Origin: Globodera rostochiensis
Lineage: Eukaryota > Nematoda > Chromadorea > Rhabditida > Heteroderidae
NCBI GenBank assembly: GCA_018350325.1
Contig: JAEVLN010000004.1
Coordinates: 3,472,001-3,536,000 of the forward strand
DNA length: 64,000 nucleotides
Reading direction: 5' to 3'
A model generated the notes under the pieces. The model saw nothing but the letters and a program-made list of their open reading frames with translations. It was not told where the DNA came from and searched no databases. A program made the translations under genes and the position numbers. Positions 1 to 14,629 of this stretch are shown piece after piece (within the stretch, counting starts at the first letter, position 1; every line of letters starts with the position of its first letter).

Positions 1-1
1 T

Positions 2-1474
2 CGATGTCTGTTGGAAAAACTTCAGATCACCATGCTCCAGTACAACTTCCCGCCGACGCAAATGTTGTGGAAGCAACCGCCCATTTTCTCTCCCGACTTT
101 ATCAAAGTCGGATGATGAAGCCAAGGCTCTTCAATTCTGGCTTAATTCTTCCATTCATTTCAACTCCGGTTCCAAAAAAGGGCCCAAAAAGCCAAATTCT
201 TAAAGTTTCACCGGATTGGTTCTGACCAGTGCAAAATTCTCCGACCGGGCTTATTGTGACAGAAATTCCCGTTTTTGAATTTGTCCACGATTCAGCACCA
301 CCTGGTCATCTACATCAAGCCTTGGTACCGGATTGGCCCTTACCTGGTCGGCTTAGTGCTCGGCTTTGTACTGGTTAGCAATAAATATTCAGAAAAGATT
401 TTTTGCAATTCTTTCTAATTATTCTCAATTCCTCAGGCTGTGCAGTCCGTCTCGCCACAACGGAAGCGTTCCGAAGACGCGCGTTCCTTCCGTTTTGTTT
501 GGGCGGGATGGGCAATGGCATGTGGTGCCGGGTTCTGGTCTGTGTTCGGACTGTACCCGGCACTTCAAGGATGGGATTGGTAATATTAAAGTTGGGAAAA
601 TTCCATTGATTGCATTTTCTTTGCTAATTTGTTTAGGCCTCTTTATCACCTCTTCTACGGCAGCTGCGCCCGCACAATTTTTGCGATTGCCCTCAGCTGG
701 CTGATTTATGCGTGCCATACCGGCATCGGAGGCCCCATAAACTGGGTAAAACTATGCCCAATAGTGAAACTTTCCCAGCCGACGCTTTGAAATGCGTAAA
801 ATGATGCCCCGGGGGATAACCGATGGAATATGTCCTGATGGATAACAAAATTGAAAATTCCTTTTGTTTTCAGGTGCTAAGCCTCAGTCCGTTTCTGCCT
901 CTGTCTGTGCTCTCATATTCCGTTTATTTGGTAAATTTTGTAAAAAAATATTTTGAATTTGTTATAATTTCTGTCCGATTAGTTCCACATGATCCCCGTG
1001 GTGTTCACCTATATGATCAGCCCATTCCCGATCCATTACAACTCAAAATTCTATGTGCTCATACATTGCGTTGTCCAATTGGCAATTTCATACGGATTCG
1101 GTTAGTTTTTTAAATTAAACATTTATTTAGTTGAAAATAATTCTTTTTTTTTTGTCTCATTAGGAATGATCTGCACACTTTTGGCTGAACTGCCAGCTCT
1201 AAACATCGAACGCATTTTATTAAGTCCAAAACGTGAGCTCCCGCGCGGGGAGCATTGTGTTGAAGAAGACAAAAAGAACGGTTACGGTAGTGCCGTCGAT
1301 GGGTACGATAGCGGTGCCATGAGAATGGCGGTGCCGTCAGTAACCGTTGAGAAGGATGTGGAGGAGGCCGGAGGCTATTCGACGAGTTGCGCAGATGAGG
1401 AGGAGGATGAGGAGGAAGAGAGGGACGAGGGGACAGAGAAACAGAGTGACAGGAACAGACACATAAAGATTTAG
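2..1474 (+). CDS. NRF-6-like acyltransferase 3 family membrane protein (3' part only)
   Basis: The gene enters from the left edge, so its start and N-terminal half are missing. Exon 2-106 reads ...NFPPTQMLWKQPPIFSPDF; after an intron at 107-295 the next exon gives HHLVIYIKPWYRIGPYLVGL, a hallmark of the nematode NRF-6/NDG-4 branch of acyltransferase 3 (multipass putative acyltransferases; in C. elegans they affect lipid/yolk transport and fluoxetine response). Later exons give FGLYPALQGWDW, PLYHLFYGSCARTIFAIALS and MIPVVFTYMISPFPIHYNS, all hydrophobic membrane segments of this family. The last exon (about 1164-1474) has LLAELPALNIER, then an acidic, charged cytoplasmic tail ending in a stop at 1474. 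Family assignment is by remembered motif pattern; the acyl donor and acceptor are unknown. Confidence 0.85.
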
Positions 1475-2149
1475 CTGAGAAAAGCACAAAAAGGCGTAGA
1501 GAGAGAGAGAAAGAAAAGGCTTTTACAAAAAGGGAAGTGACAGAGAAGCAAAAAAAGAAAAGAGAATGGACAACAATGAGAGGGAGAGAGAAAGACAAGA
1601 GGTTAAAGAACAACCACCCCTCGGGCGTGTGACTTCTTCCCATATACAAATCCAAAAGGCGCCGTGCCAACCATTGTGTCGGTCCCCTCCCCCCCGAGTT
1701 TCTGTCATGTTTCCCACACATCGAATTAAATACGTACAGAGAGACACAACTGTACCCACACCAAAGCTGGAGGTAATTGCCATATATTCATTCCCCTCGT
1801 CATTATTTTTTTGCGGTCTTTTCGGTGATCAATTAATTATTCATTAAAAACAACATAATCAAATAACGAACGGCACACGTGGACCCCCTGAGGCACTAAT
1901 CATATCCATCCAATGAAATAGGATGCGCCCGCAGGGGTTTTCTTCGTCTCAATCCGCCGCCCCCAGCTTTTTTTCAAATTGTGATGTTCAGCAGTGATTG
2001 TTGATCTCATCCCAACCCAAAACAGACCAACCGCCGCTTCTTTATAACATAACCTACACACACATTCAATTAATATTATATTAAACATTTGGAGTAAATT
2101 ATTTTAATTAATTTTCACGAATTTGCGGGGCTCGATATCCATACTGGTG
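1475..2149. other. Intergenic, no gene seen
   Basis: This is the 3' flank of the acyltransferase gene. It begins purine-rich (gagagaga runs near 1500-1600) and becomes AT-rich. No open frame shows protein-like composition and no RNA gene was recognised. Confidence 0.5.
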
Positions 2150-2690
2150 ACTTCTTTCTCTCTCTCTCTTTTTCTCTCGCTCTCTCTATCTCCCCTCCCG
2201 CTCTCTCCATTTTCTCTCCTCCTCCTTCTTTGTCTCTCCCTTCCCTCTCTCTCCCTCCCTCTTTGTCTCTCGCTCTCTCTCGTTGTTTCTCCCTCTCGCT
2301 CTCTCTCCTCTTCATTCTCTCCCTCTTTCTCTCTTCCTCCCTCTTTTTCTCTTCCTCCTTCTTTGTCTCTCCCTCTCTCTCTTTGTCTCTCTCCCTCCCT
2401 CTTTGTCTCTCCCTCTCGCTCTCTCTCTCCCCTCCCGCTCTCTCCATTTTCTCTCCTCCTCCTTCTTTGTCTCTCCCTTCCCTCTCTCTCCCTCCCTCTT
2501 TGTCTCTCGCTCTCTCTCGTTGTTTCTCCCTCTCGCTCTCTCTCCTCTTCATTCTTTCTCTCTTCCTCCCTCTTTTTCTCTTCCTCCTTCTTTGTCTCTC
2601 TCCCTCCCTCTTTGTCTCTCTCCCTCCCTCTTTGTCTCTCGCTCTCTCTCTCCCCTCCCGCTCTCTCCATTTTCTCCGTGTGTCTTTTGA
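2150..2690. repeat. Polypyrimidine (CT-rich) satellite with internal duplication
   Basis: About 540 bases are almost entirely C and T on the + strand (ctctctccctccctctttgt-type sequence). A segment of about 125 bases at 2191-2315 recurs nearly exactly at 2429-2554, and its start (cccctcccgctctctccatt) appears a third time near 2652. Long open frames here on both strands (Ser/Leu/Pro-rich on +, Arg/Glu/Gly-rich on -) come from composition, not coding. Confidence 0.85.
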
Positions 2691-3920
2691 TCCTTATTTA
2701 CTGTCTGCATTCTCCGTCTCTTTTACTGCCCTTCTTTCTCTCATTTGCTCTCCTTCTCTGTTCCTCTCCGTCTCTTCATGTGTTTCGCCCTGTCTCTGTT
2801 TACTCACAAAAAGGGCATTAAATATGTTCGTTCATTCGCGGCTGCTCATTCGCATTTCTTCACATTTTCGTCGGCGGGTCACATGCCATTTTTCCATTTT
2901 TTGATCGATCATTCCCAAAATTAAAGCAAAGGTTAAAATTTAATTATTTTGAATAAAGGTCAAGTCTATGACTTTTTTTAATACAAATTAATCTACATAG
3001 TAAATCTTTGAATAGAAGTCGAGGTTTTAGTTGTAAGTGAAGCTAGCTGGATTTATTAAACGTCGTCAATCCTTAATTCCAAATAATTTGACAAACTAAA
3101 GTAAAGCGGCCGGGTCCTTTGATCACTGCTTTCCCCGCTTGGCCGCATAAAGAAGGGTTGGGCGGCTGGGTTTGAACCAGCGCCCTCAGCTGCCGGGCCG
3201 ATGTGAAAGACGCCGCCTCCAATAGAGCCGCTGGGATTGAGCAGTGAATTCCTTGCACTAAAAGAAGAAAGATGAATTACGTTCAAAGTCTCCGGCGCCG
3301 ACCCGAGCTGAGCTGTGCCGGTTCAGTGTATTTTATTTTATGGTGTCCGGATCTCTATGGTCTGAGCCTTTCTGATCAATTTCAAAGTTGCGCTTGCTTG
3401 AGTTTTTCGGTTTCAAAACATTAATTGTAATGAAACTTATGAAGTAATAATGTTCAATTACAAAATTAAAAAAACACACGCCTAGGGATCAACTTTCCTT
3501 TAATTAGCCTCCCCCCTTCTGAAAATTTTCTTTCTACGCCCTCCGGACATGAGAATGTCATAATTTCCAACTTTCAATTATCGTGCTTTTACACTTCTTT
3601 TTGATAATAAGCACGACGATGACAGATGATAACGGTTTTGGTTGCCATTGATATTATCTTTGAAGAACTTAAAATGCGCATTTAGAAAATATTCTATTTC
3701 TGATCTGTAAATCATTTCACTTGTTGAGTAAAAGTTAACGACATCTTAAATGGATGATCGCGAAATCTTTATACCAGTTTTACTGCATATTTATCTTTGT
3801 ATTTTATTAAGTACTTTTGCGAAAACCTGAACATGTTCTAATTTAGATTTAGAAAAGTACTGAGTTTCTATCAACTGAGGGATATAATTTCACAAACAGC
3901 AACGACACTTTTACATTTTG
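2691..3920. other. Intergenic, AT-rich; presumed 5' region of the PAIP1-like gene
   Basis: No supported gene. A GC-richer island at about 3100-3300 is open in two minus frames and has a tRNA-like T-arm, but no full tRNA fold or known protein family was found. The rest is AT-rich and leads into the start codon at 3921. Confidence 0.45.
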
Positions 3921-6900
3921 ATGGACGACAAACGGCTGTATTCGTCGCCTTCAGGTTTTTACTTTTATGTTATATTTCACTGCGCTTTTACGCAGAAACT
4001 GCCGGAAATTTTGCGTTCCAACAGCAAGAGCAGCCGTACAACCTCTATTCACCAGGTATCCCGAGGTTTTTGATTGAGGTTTAGGCTTCTATTTTGTTTA
4101 TTATATCCGATCTGAAATCAGCCCTTAATTCTATTTTGTAGGATATAATTTGATGTTCTTTTAGGTAACTACAACGGCAGAGCTATGGAGCCCACTGCCA
4201 ATCAGCAGCAGGGAGCTGTACAATCGCCGCAGCGGTGCTACCCCAGCCCGTCGACTTTGCAATTCCGCTCGTCCGAAACTTCGCCCGTGGTGGGTTGCTG
4301 CTTGAAATAAATAGCGAAAATTTTGACTGTTCGCTCTAAGAATTTGTTTTTATCCTTTCGCTGTGTAGATAAATTTAACCTTTTGGGGTTTGGTACCGCT
4401 CGACACTTCGGTTAAATTATTAAATTGCCTTTTAAGTTGTAAATAAACTTTTCCTAAAAGTGTGGCAGTATTAAAACATTTTGCAGAAGCATTTCGGCAA
4501 CGATGCGAACTATCAAATGTCCAACAACTCACAATCGTCGTACGCCAACGCACCAACGACGCGAAGATATGACCCGTTCGGATATGTGAGTGTTCGAGAA
4601 TTCGGTGGGGGCGGTAAGAAGCCATTGACGTTAAGGGCGTACCCAGGGGGGCAAAAAAAAATTATTTTTAAAAATTTGTTTTTAAAACAAATTTATTAAA
4701 ATTTTCCTTATTACTCAACGCATTTTTTTTCAAAAGAACTAAAATGCCAGGAAGGGAGTGACATAAACTTAACCCGCATTTCGTTGATAATGGCTCGATT
4801 TTGTGGAAGAACAAATTTAAAAGTCTCGAGACCCTTAGCCATCCTCTCAACCGGCCCCACCCCTGTCCACATAAATTCGTCTCATCTCACCCTCCTCACC
4901 CCAGCGCATTTGGTGCTGGGTGTCAGGCTTGTTATTATTTATTGAATTCACTGACAAACACAAACAAACAGCAGAGCCCCCCCCCACCCCCCAAATGCAA
5001 TACAATCGATGGGCGAGGCGGTTGAGGATTCACTCATTCACTGTGCTCTCCCGCTCCCCTTCACACAAATCCAAATTGCATTTCTCTCTATCTGCTTTTT
5101 CATTCCTATGCAAAAGTTCCTTTCATAAATTGTACTCCCATTCTACCATTCTTCATACCTCCATCCATTCATTTTTTATAGCGCGTATTTTTTGCAACAT
5201 TAGAAATGCACGATATGAATTTTAAATTTTGGTTAATGTTTATACCAATGCTCGGTGATTTGTACCGAATTCGTTCATGAACGAAGCAAAACTACTGACT
5301 GTAGACATTAGGGGGTTATTTTCGAGATCTGAATTTCTGATTCTCGAGTGACATTTAAGAATTCTCATTCATCACGCTCTTCCCAACATAACTACCAGCA
5401 AGTTTCACCCTCGCAACAGCGACTTGGTCAAACGCAACAGCTGCAAAGACAGCAGTTTTTCGATGACTCTCACCATCTACAACAGCAACAATCTGTAAAT
5501 TTTTGTCCGCCGGTGGGGATAAGTTCATCCGCTGCACCTGCAGCGGCTTCTGCACAGGGATTCCTTTCTCATCAGTCTCGAGCTGTTAATCACCAGCAGC
5601 AACAACCGCCGTTCCTTCCACCACCGCCTACGACTGGCGCAGTTCCTTTTCACCAACATTTCCAACCGTCGGGGAACAGGGGTGCACCACCACCGCATCC
5701 TCCGTCTCAACCCTTCTTCCCTGCGGGGCCTACGACTGGCGCTGTATGTGTACTGTAGTGTTTGATGTGTTTTTGTTGATGATATGTGTTACTTGTCTGT
5801 CTAAGCTCGCCCACTGGTCAAATGTTATGTTAAAGACGGATATTAACTTTAATGCCCAAACTCAAGCTAATTTTGAGTCAACTAATTATTCGTCATCTTT
5901 CAGATGGGGTCTACACAGGCTAATTTTGGCACCGATAGTGGGCAATCTTTTATGTTTGACGGCCAATTGCTTACCAACGGCGGTGCCGGTCACATGGTCA
6001 TGAATGGGACAGGCGGTACCGGCGGTGGGACGATCGATTTCAACGAGGACTTTTCGGGCGGAATCAATGGTACGATGCCGGCTCAATATGTTCTGTCTAA
6101 CGAGCTGATGGCAAAGATTCAGAATGCGACAAAACGAAAGGTCTACGACTCATTTTTTATTGGCTCCTTTTTGAAATTGTACAATTTAAGGCACTCTTAG
6201 AGCTGCAGATTGGACTTGAACAAATTGCGTACGACGTTTCCAACATTTTTGAGACGTGGGCGATGGTAATCAAAGATCGCCTCGTTGGCATTGACCCACT
6301 TCCGCCGTCTGAACTGGAGATTGCTGCCGCCATCCTCATTGAAATGGTGTGTTTCGTGCTTTTTGCGGTATTTTATTTGATTCTTCATTTACCCAGTAGT
6401 TAGTTACTGGTTGGAAAAGTTGGTTTTTAATATTTGTTATTTCCTATGTATTTTAAGGCGGTTGTGCTCGACGAGAGCCAATACAATTACTCTCGTCTCG
6501 GCCAGTACCTTTGCCGAACTATCGACACTTTTGCCGTCGGTATTTTGCTTCCGCAAATCTCTACCTTCATTGGTGAGACAAACACATTTCTCAGTGCTCA
6601 ACATCTGCGCAATTTGGTGCCGAGTTTTTATTGATTGTTTTAGGAAAAATAAAGTTACGATTTAAAATTTTTTTTTAAACAATGGGTTTAAGGTTCTTTT
6701 CCTGGCCGAACTGTACGACAAACTCGAAGTGGGAACTTTGGGTTTTTGTCTTTATTGAATTTGTCAGTTACAGGTCAATGGAGTCAAATCCTCTGAACTT
6801 GCTGCGCACCTGTTTGATCAACTGCGCAATTTGTTGAAACTGAACATTCCGATCACAGACAAGACGGTTGACGTGATTGTCAAAACTCTAAAGGCTAGTC

Positions 6901-7885
6901 TTTATTTATATTTTGGCATTTAAAAAAATACTGATTGTGAGTCTTTTTTCTATTTTAGCTTGTTGGTCGTTTCCTTGAAAATGACCGTGGACCGCAAGCA
7001 ATGGCGGAATTTCTTGCCGAGTTTGATCAATCAGTTCAGGATACGGATGCTCAATTGAGCGAGTAAATATTTAGTTTATCAATTTTATTAGGGGTAAATA
7101 CTCTTAGTTCACCCTCAAATAAGTCAATTCTGTTTGAAACGTTTTAAAAGTTTGGTGATTTTGAGCCTGGGTTATGATCGAAATTATCTTTTTTTGGAGT
7201 TAGTTAGAGTTTGCACGATATTTTTAGGTCAGCGAGGGAAAAAGTACGGTGTTTGTTCACTCTGCGCGAGAATAAGTGGGGCATTGTGGCAGAGGTTGGA
7301 TTTTGTTTAGAATTGTGTTTAAAATGGAATAATTTGTTTCGTCCTTTTAGTCGAACATTGGCGACGGGACGGCAGCTCCGTCCACATCGGTGGGCATCAT
7401 CGGTCCGGACGGAGTTCCATTGACGGAAGACGAATGCGCCTTTATGGAAGAGAATTTGGACGCTTTCGAGAATTCGCCAGGCGGATCGCGTAGGAATTTG
7501 TGCCGTTTTGTTTTAGTTGAGTAGTGTCGCTGAAAACGTTCAAAATTTTCAGAGGGTTTGAACGCATTCGACGAAGACAATGTTGAGGACGATTACGAGA
7601 AGTTTCTGCAGGTAAACAAAAAAAGGAATTTATCTGTAAAAGGGTAAATCCTAAAAACGAACAGGCAACAGCCATTCGTGCGGCCGAGAAGGCTTTGGAG
7701 AAGGTGTCCATTGACGAAGATGACGATGTGTCCTCTGTCGTGTCATCGGTGGGTGAAATGTTTGCTTTCTTAACACTAAAGTCATTTTTAGCCCAAATTT
7801 TCGACCAGCAAGTGACGACGACGGCGGCAATGTCATTTTTTCTTCTCAACATAAATTCATGGAAGAAAGAATTGAAGAAAAATGA
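3921..7885 (+). CDS. PAIP1: PAIP1-like polyadenylate-binding-protein-interacting protein (MIF4G domain)
   Basis: The predicted start is MDDKRLYSSPS at 3921. Small exons follow that encode a Gln/Ser/Pro/Gly-rich, probably disordered N-terminus (about 3921-6090). The MIF4G domain begins in the exon with LSNELMAKIQNATKRK and continues with LLELQIGLEQIAYDVSNIFE, ESQYNYSRLGQYLCRTID, LFLAELYDKLEVNGVKSSEL, LRNLLKLNIPITDKTVDVIV and KLVGRFLENDRGPQAMAEF, ending at SVREKVR.LFTLRENKWG. The C-terminal part has IGPDGVPLTEDECAF and an acidic EGLNAFDEDNVEDDYEKFL, matching the order in animal PAIP1 (SDGVPF..., then DDEMD...). PAIP1 bridges poly(A)-binding protein and eIF4A/eIF3 to promote translation. I did not find a clear PAM2 motif. 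The last exon starts after a tttttag acceptor near 7792 and stops at 7885. Exon joins are read by eye. Confidence 0.82.
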
Positions 7886-8841
7886 GTTAAGCCAGTCACA
7901 GAAAAAAAATTCCAAAACTCGTTTCCTCACCTCCACATCGTGTGTTTTAAAAATTAAAAAAATGGAGCGCTAACTTCAATCAAATTCAATTTTTATGGTA
8001 GATGTGTAATGCGTACATGCTGCGGGACTTATACATACACTTCTTAATATCTGTCTAATTAAACTAATACATAATCTTGATATTCTTACTCAATGTTGAT
8101 AAGATGTATTTGATACAATTTCAATATGTAATGTGTGGATAATGGCGAGCATTTGGTGTCGCATTGGTAAATTCACAACTAAATTTTTATGGTTATACCT
8201 GACTACCCGTCTGTCAACTTCATAGTTTAAAGCAGTTTGTGATCTCAAAATTTTTAAAGCAGATCAAAACTTGAAAAAAGCAGCATTGAGCACAAAAAAG
8301 CAATAAAATCGATATTTCTTCATCAAAATCAAAAATTTTATTTAAATTTCGCTTCATTTGTTATATACAACAAATTGATTTGCAATTTCCTTAGGCGCCG
8401 CCGAGAAATTTTTGAAGTTTTGACTCCAATTTGTTGAGAGATTTGCAACCAAAATTGGAATGAATGTGTGTTTTTTCTCAAAAAAGCTAAATCAACAAAA
8501 AAGTAGGCAAAAAGCAGCATTTGGACGGACTCCCTTGAAATAGTTTCATATAAAGAAAGAAATTTTCGTTTGTTGGACATTTCTGAAAATGTAATTAAAA
8601 AACTAATTAAACAGCATTTTTCGACAATTTAGTCGGAAAATCACATGATGTGAACATTTTTAAATTTTATTATGCCAAATATTTAAATTTTAAGCATTTT
8701 GTTATTTTATTCAAAAAATCCACACAAAACCTAGGCAACATCAAAAGTAAGCAAAAAGCAGCATTTTCAAAAAAAAAGCAACATCGGCCTTTCAAAAAGC
8801 TGCTAAAGCAGCACATCGCCGGTTCTGAAACATAATTCGGG
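7886..8841. other. Intergenic between PAIP1-like and JNK genes
   Basis: Very AT-rich. The phrase gcaaaaagcagcatt recurs at about 8507 and 8750, with related aaagcagca phrases near 8277 and 8810, suggesting an old dispersed repeat. No gene or RNA recognised. Upstream exons of the JNK gene could lie here. Confidence 0.4.
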
Positions 8842-11865
<3,024 letters not shown>

Positions 11866-12241
11866 GTTATAAGCATTGAGAAGCATTCATCCCATCGCTC
11901 TGTTGAAAGTTCTCAATTTTCTCCCAGTTCCTTAATATTTGTCAAAATAGTCAAAAAAGGAATTTGAACTATATATTTCTCTTACCCCTTTTTTTGTATC
12001 TTTTTGTCTTTAATATGCACTCACTCCGCTTAGCTTTTATACTTAATTAAATTGTCTCTCTCTCACCACAATTCAGAATCAATTTTTACGCATCGAATAT
12101 TTTCACCAGCTTTTCTTCTAAATTAGTCACTCGCATTAAAATTTTTTTTGTGTTAATTTGAAATTCTTTAAATGTTGTAAACTCTGGCCTGGTTTCTTAC
12201 AAAACAAATTATGCAAATTCTACTTTACGTTTCTGCATCAG

Positions 12242-14445
12242 ATGAAGGTCAAAGTGATCTCCAGGCATCCGAACGAATACCAACGCGAGACCAAACACGA
12301 CATTTTCAAAGGTTCTTTTATTATCAGTGATGTTCAGTTTGGGTAAATTTTTAAATTGGATTTTTGCTTTATCAAAATCGGTCAAATTGGATTTTAACGA
12401 CCACTAAAACCTTTAAAAAAACTGAAGCTCCGCGAAACTACGCTGCTCCGCCCGACCCGTTTCAGCAACAGGTGGAATACACGCGGGCACTGAACGCGGC
12501 AAAATTGGAACGCATATTTGCAAAGCCGTTTCTGGCTGCATTTGATGGCCATAACGAGGCGGTTAGTGTTCTGATGACTTCTTGCCTCTGGGTGTTTTTT
12601 TTGCGGGGGGAGGATTTTAATTCGCATTAAAAGCATCTTTTAAATCAAAGTTTATCAGGTCGATTTGCTGGTCAAACATCCCGCCCGTTTGTCCACCGTA
12701 CTGTCCGGTGCCCGGGATGGCCAAGTCCGAGTGTGGCATTTGGCCACCCGTCGCTGTGTCCACACCGTCCAGGCCCATTCCGGTCCTATCAACGGTCTCT
12801 CAGTTGACGCCCGTGACGGAACACATTTCGTTACGGTGGGACAAGACGCGCAGCTCAAAGTGTGGCCGCTGCCGGCCCAATTTGACGAGGACGGGACGCC
12901 ATCGGCGGGGCAGCCCGTCCACTCGGTGGGTAATTGACAAAAGTAACGGAATTCTGGCTGAAATGGCGGCATTTATTGACATTTACAGGTGTCGTTGGAC
13001 GGAGTGCCGCACGGCTGCTCCCATGTGGCCATGGCCAGCGACTTTGTCACCTGTGGCGACGGCATTTCGGTGTGGCGGTTGCACAGGTAAAAGTTTGTAT
13101 TTGCACCGTCAACCTCAAAATTTAGTAAATTAAATAAATGTAAATTATGACAACAATCCTAACAAGGACAACTCGACTATAATAGTCACTTGGTCTGCAT
13201 TTCCAGGAACGGATTGAACTAAATTAAAATTTAACGGATTTTTAGGTCTTCACCCATCCGGCACTACGACGTCGGACCAAATACGGTGCAGCACATCAAC
13301 TGCAACCCAATCGAGGATAGCATCATGGCCGGTTGTGCCTCTGACCGCTCCATTTTTTTGTTTGACACGCGTCAGAAAGTGCCGCTGAGCCGTGTGGTGC
13401 TCAAGCTGAGGACGAATAGGTGCAAAAAAATAATGGGCCAAATAAATTAATTTTGAATTAATTCTTTAGAATTGCCTGGCACCCACTTGAGCCGTTTACT
13501 TTTGTTGCTGCTAATGAAGATTACAAGTTGGTTGAATAAGCAATGTTTTTGGCCGCTTCATTAATAAAGTCTAGTATAACCACTAAAATCGAATTAAGTA
13601 GAATACATGTCATCGGCTACCCTCTCCCCTCATTCTCAGTCTGTACACTTTTGACATGCGTCGGTTGGACTCCGCACGCCATGTCCACCAGGGCCACACT
13701 TCGGCTGTAATGGACGTAGACTTTGCGCCGTCCGGCCACGAGTTTGTCAGCGGCAGTTTTGACCGATCCCTACGCATTTTTTCTGTCGAACAATGGCGAA
13801 GTCGGTGAGATTTTTAAAGATTTCTATGGAAATTATTCCGACTTTTTTCTTCCTTAATTTTGTTTTAGGGATGTGTACCACACTCCGAGAATGCAATATG
13901 TGCTGTCCGTGCTGTGGTCGGCGGATAACAAATTTGTGCTGTCCGGCAGCGACGACATGAACATCCGGTTATGGAAGGCCAATGCTGCCGAAAAGCTGGG
14001 CCCGGTAAGTCAATGGGGGGATTTCAGAAAACCATCTTTGGTTCAGGAAAATTAGATCCCGGTATTTTTTGAATTATTCAATTTCATGCTAAAACGATTT
14101 GTAGCTTTGCCCGCGTGAGAAAGCGGCGCTTGAGTACAGCAGGAAACTGCGTGAAACGTATCAGGGCCATCCGGAGGTGCGACGCATCGTTAAGCATCGA
14201 CATGTGCCAAAGTCTATCTACAGGTTATACGCATATTTAGGCTTTCACCATATCATTTAATTTTTGGAGAAACATCAAAAAAAATATATGTGCCCAATTC
14301 TTACAGCGCCGCTCGGGAGCATAAAATCATACGGGAGTCGCACCGGAAGAAGGACAAAAATCGGCGGAAAAACACGAAAAGTGCCGCGACGGAGCCCCAC
14401 ACGTCGGAGAGGGCGAAAGCCATTGTTAGCGAGGGGTTGGACTGA
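12242..14445 (+). CDS. DCAF13: DCAF13/Sof1 WD-repeat ribosome-biogenesis protein
   Basis: Start MKVKVISRHPNEYQRET at 12242 is the typical DCAF13 N-terminus. It is followed by DPFQQQVEYTRALNAAKLER and AKPFLAAFDGH. WD repeats follow: VLSGARDGQVRVWHLATRRC, FVTVGQDAQLKVWPL, MAGCASDRSIFLFDTRQ, HTSAVMDVDFAPSGHEFVSG and FVLSGSDDMNIRLWKA. The C-terminal Sof1 domain has REKAALEYSRKLRETYQGHP, VRRIVKHRHVPKSIY and SAAREHKIIRESHRKK, then a basic tail ending ERAKAIVSEGLD at 14445. The protein acts in the small-subunit processome (18S rRNA maturation) and, in animals, as a CRL4 substrate receptor. Splice joins are inferred. It lies head-to-tail behind JNK and tail-to-tail with BPNT1, with 184 bases between the stops. 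Confidence 0.93.
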
Positions 14446-14629
14446 CTTCGACGATTATGACAAAAGAGGAGGAATTTTTCTGTTATATTCTTCTCTTATG
14501 TATATCGTTCTTTTTTTGAAAAAAAACATTGTAAAAGCAACCATTTCATGCAACAAAATGTGTCTGGCTGTTCTCAATGGTAAAACGACCGAAATAACGG
14601 CAAATCCTCCACAATTAACAGATCACAGA

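Noticed and set aside
2104..2904. Long overlapping open frames rich in Arg/Glu (-) or Ser/Leu (+)
   Set aside because: They are translations of a CT/GA-rich repeat, open in several frames at once, with no splice signals or domain.
3155..3230. tRNA gene on the minus strand
   Set aside because: Only the T-arm fits; the acceptor strand CGCCCAA has no partner at the right distance and no D or anticodon arm could be folded.
4636..4700. Transposon end (agggcgtacccaggggggca) in a PAIP1-like intron
   Set aside because: It resembles common DNA-transposon termini, but I could not find the matching inverted end or a target duplication nearby.
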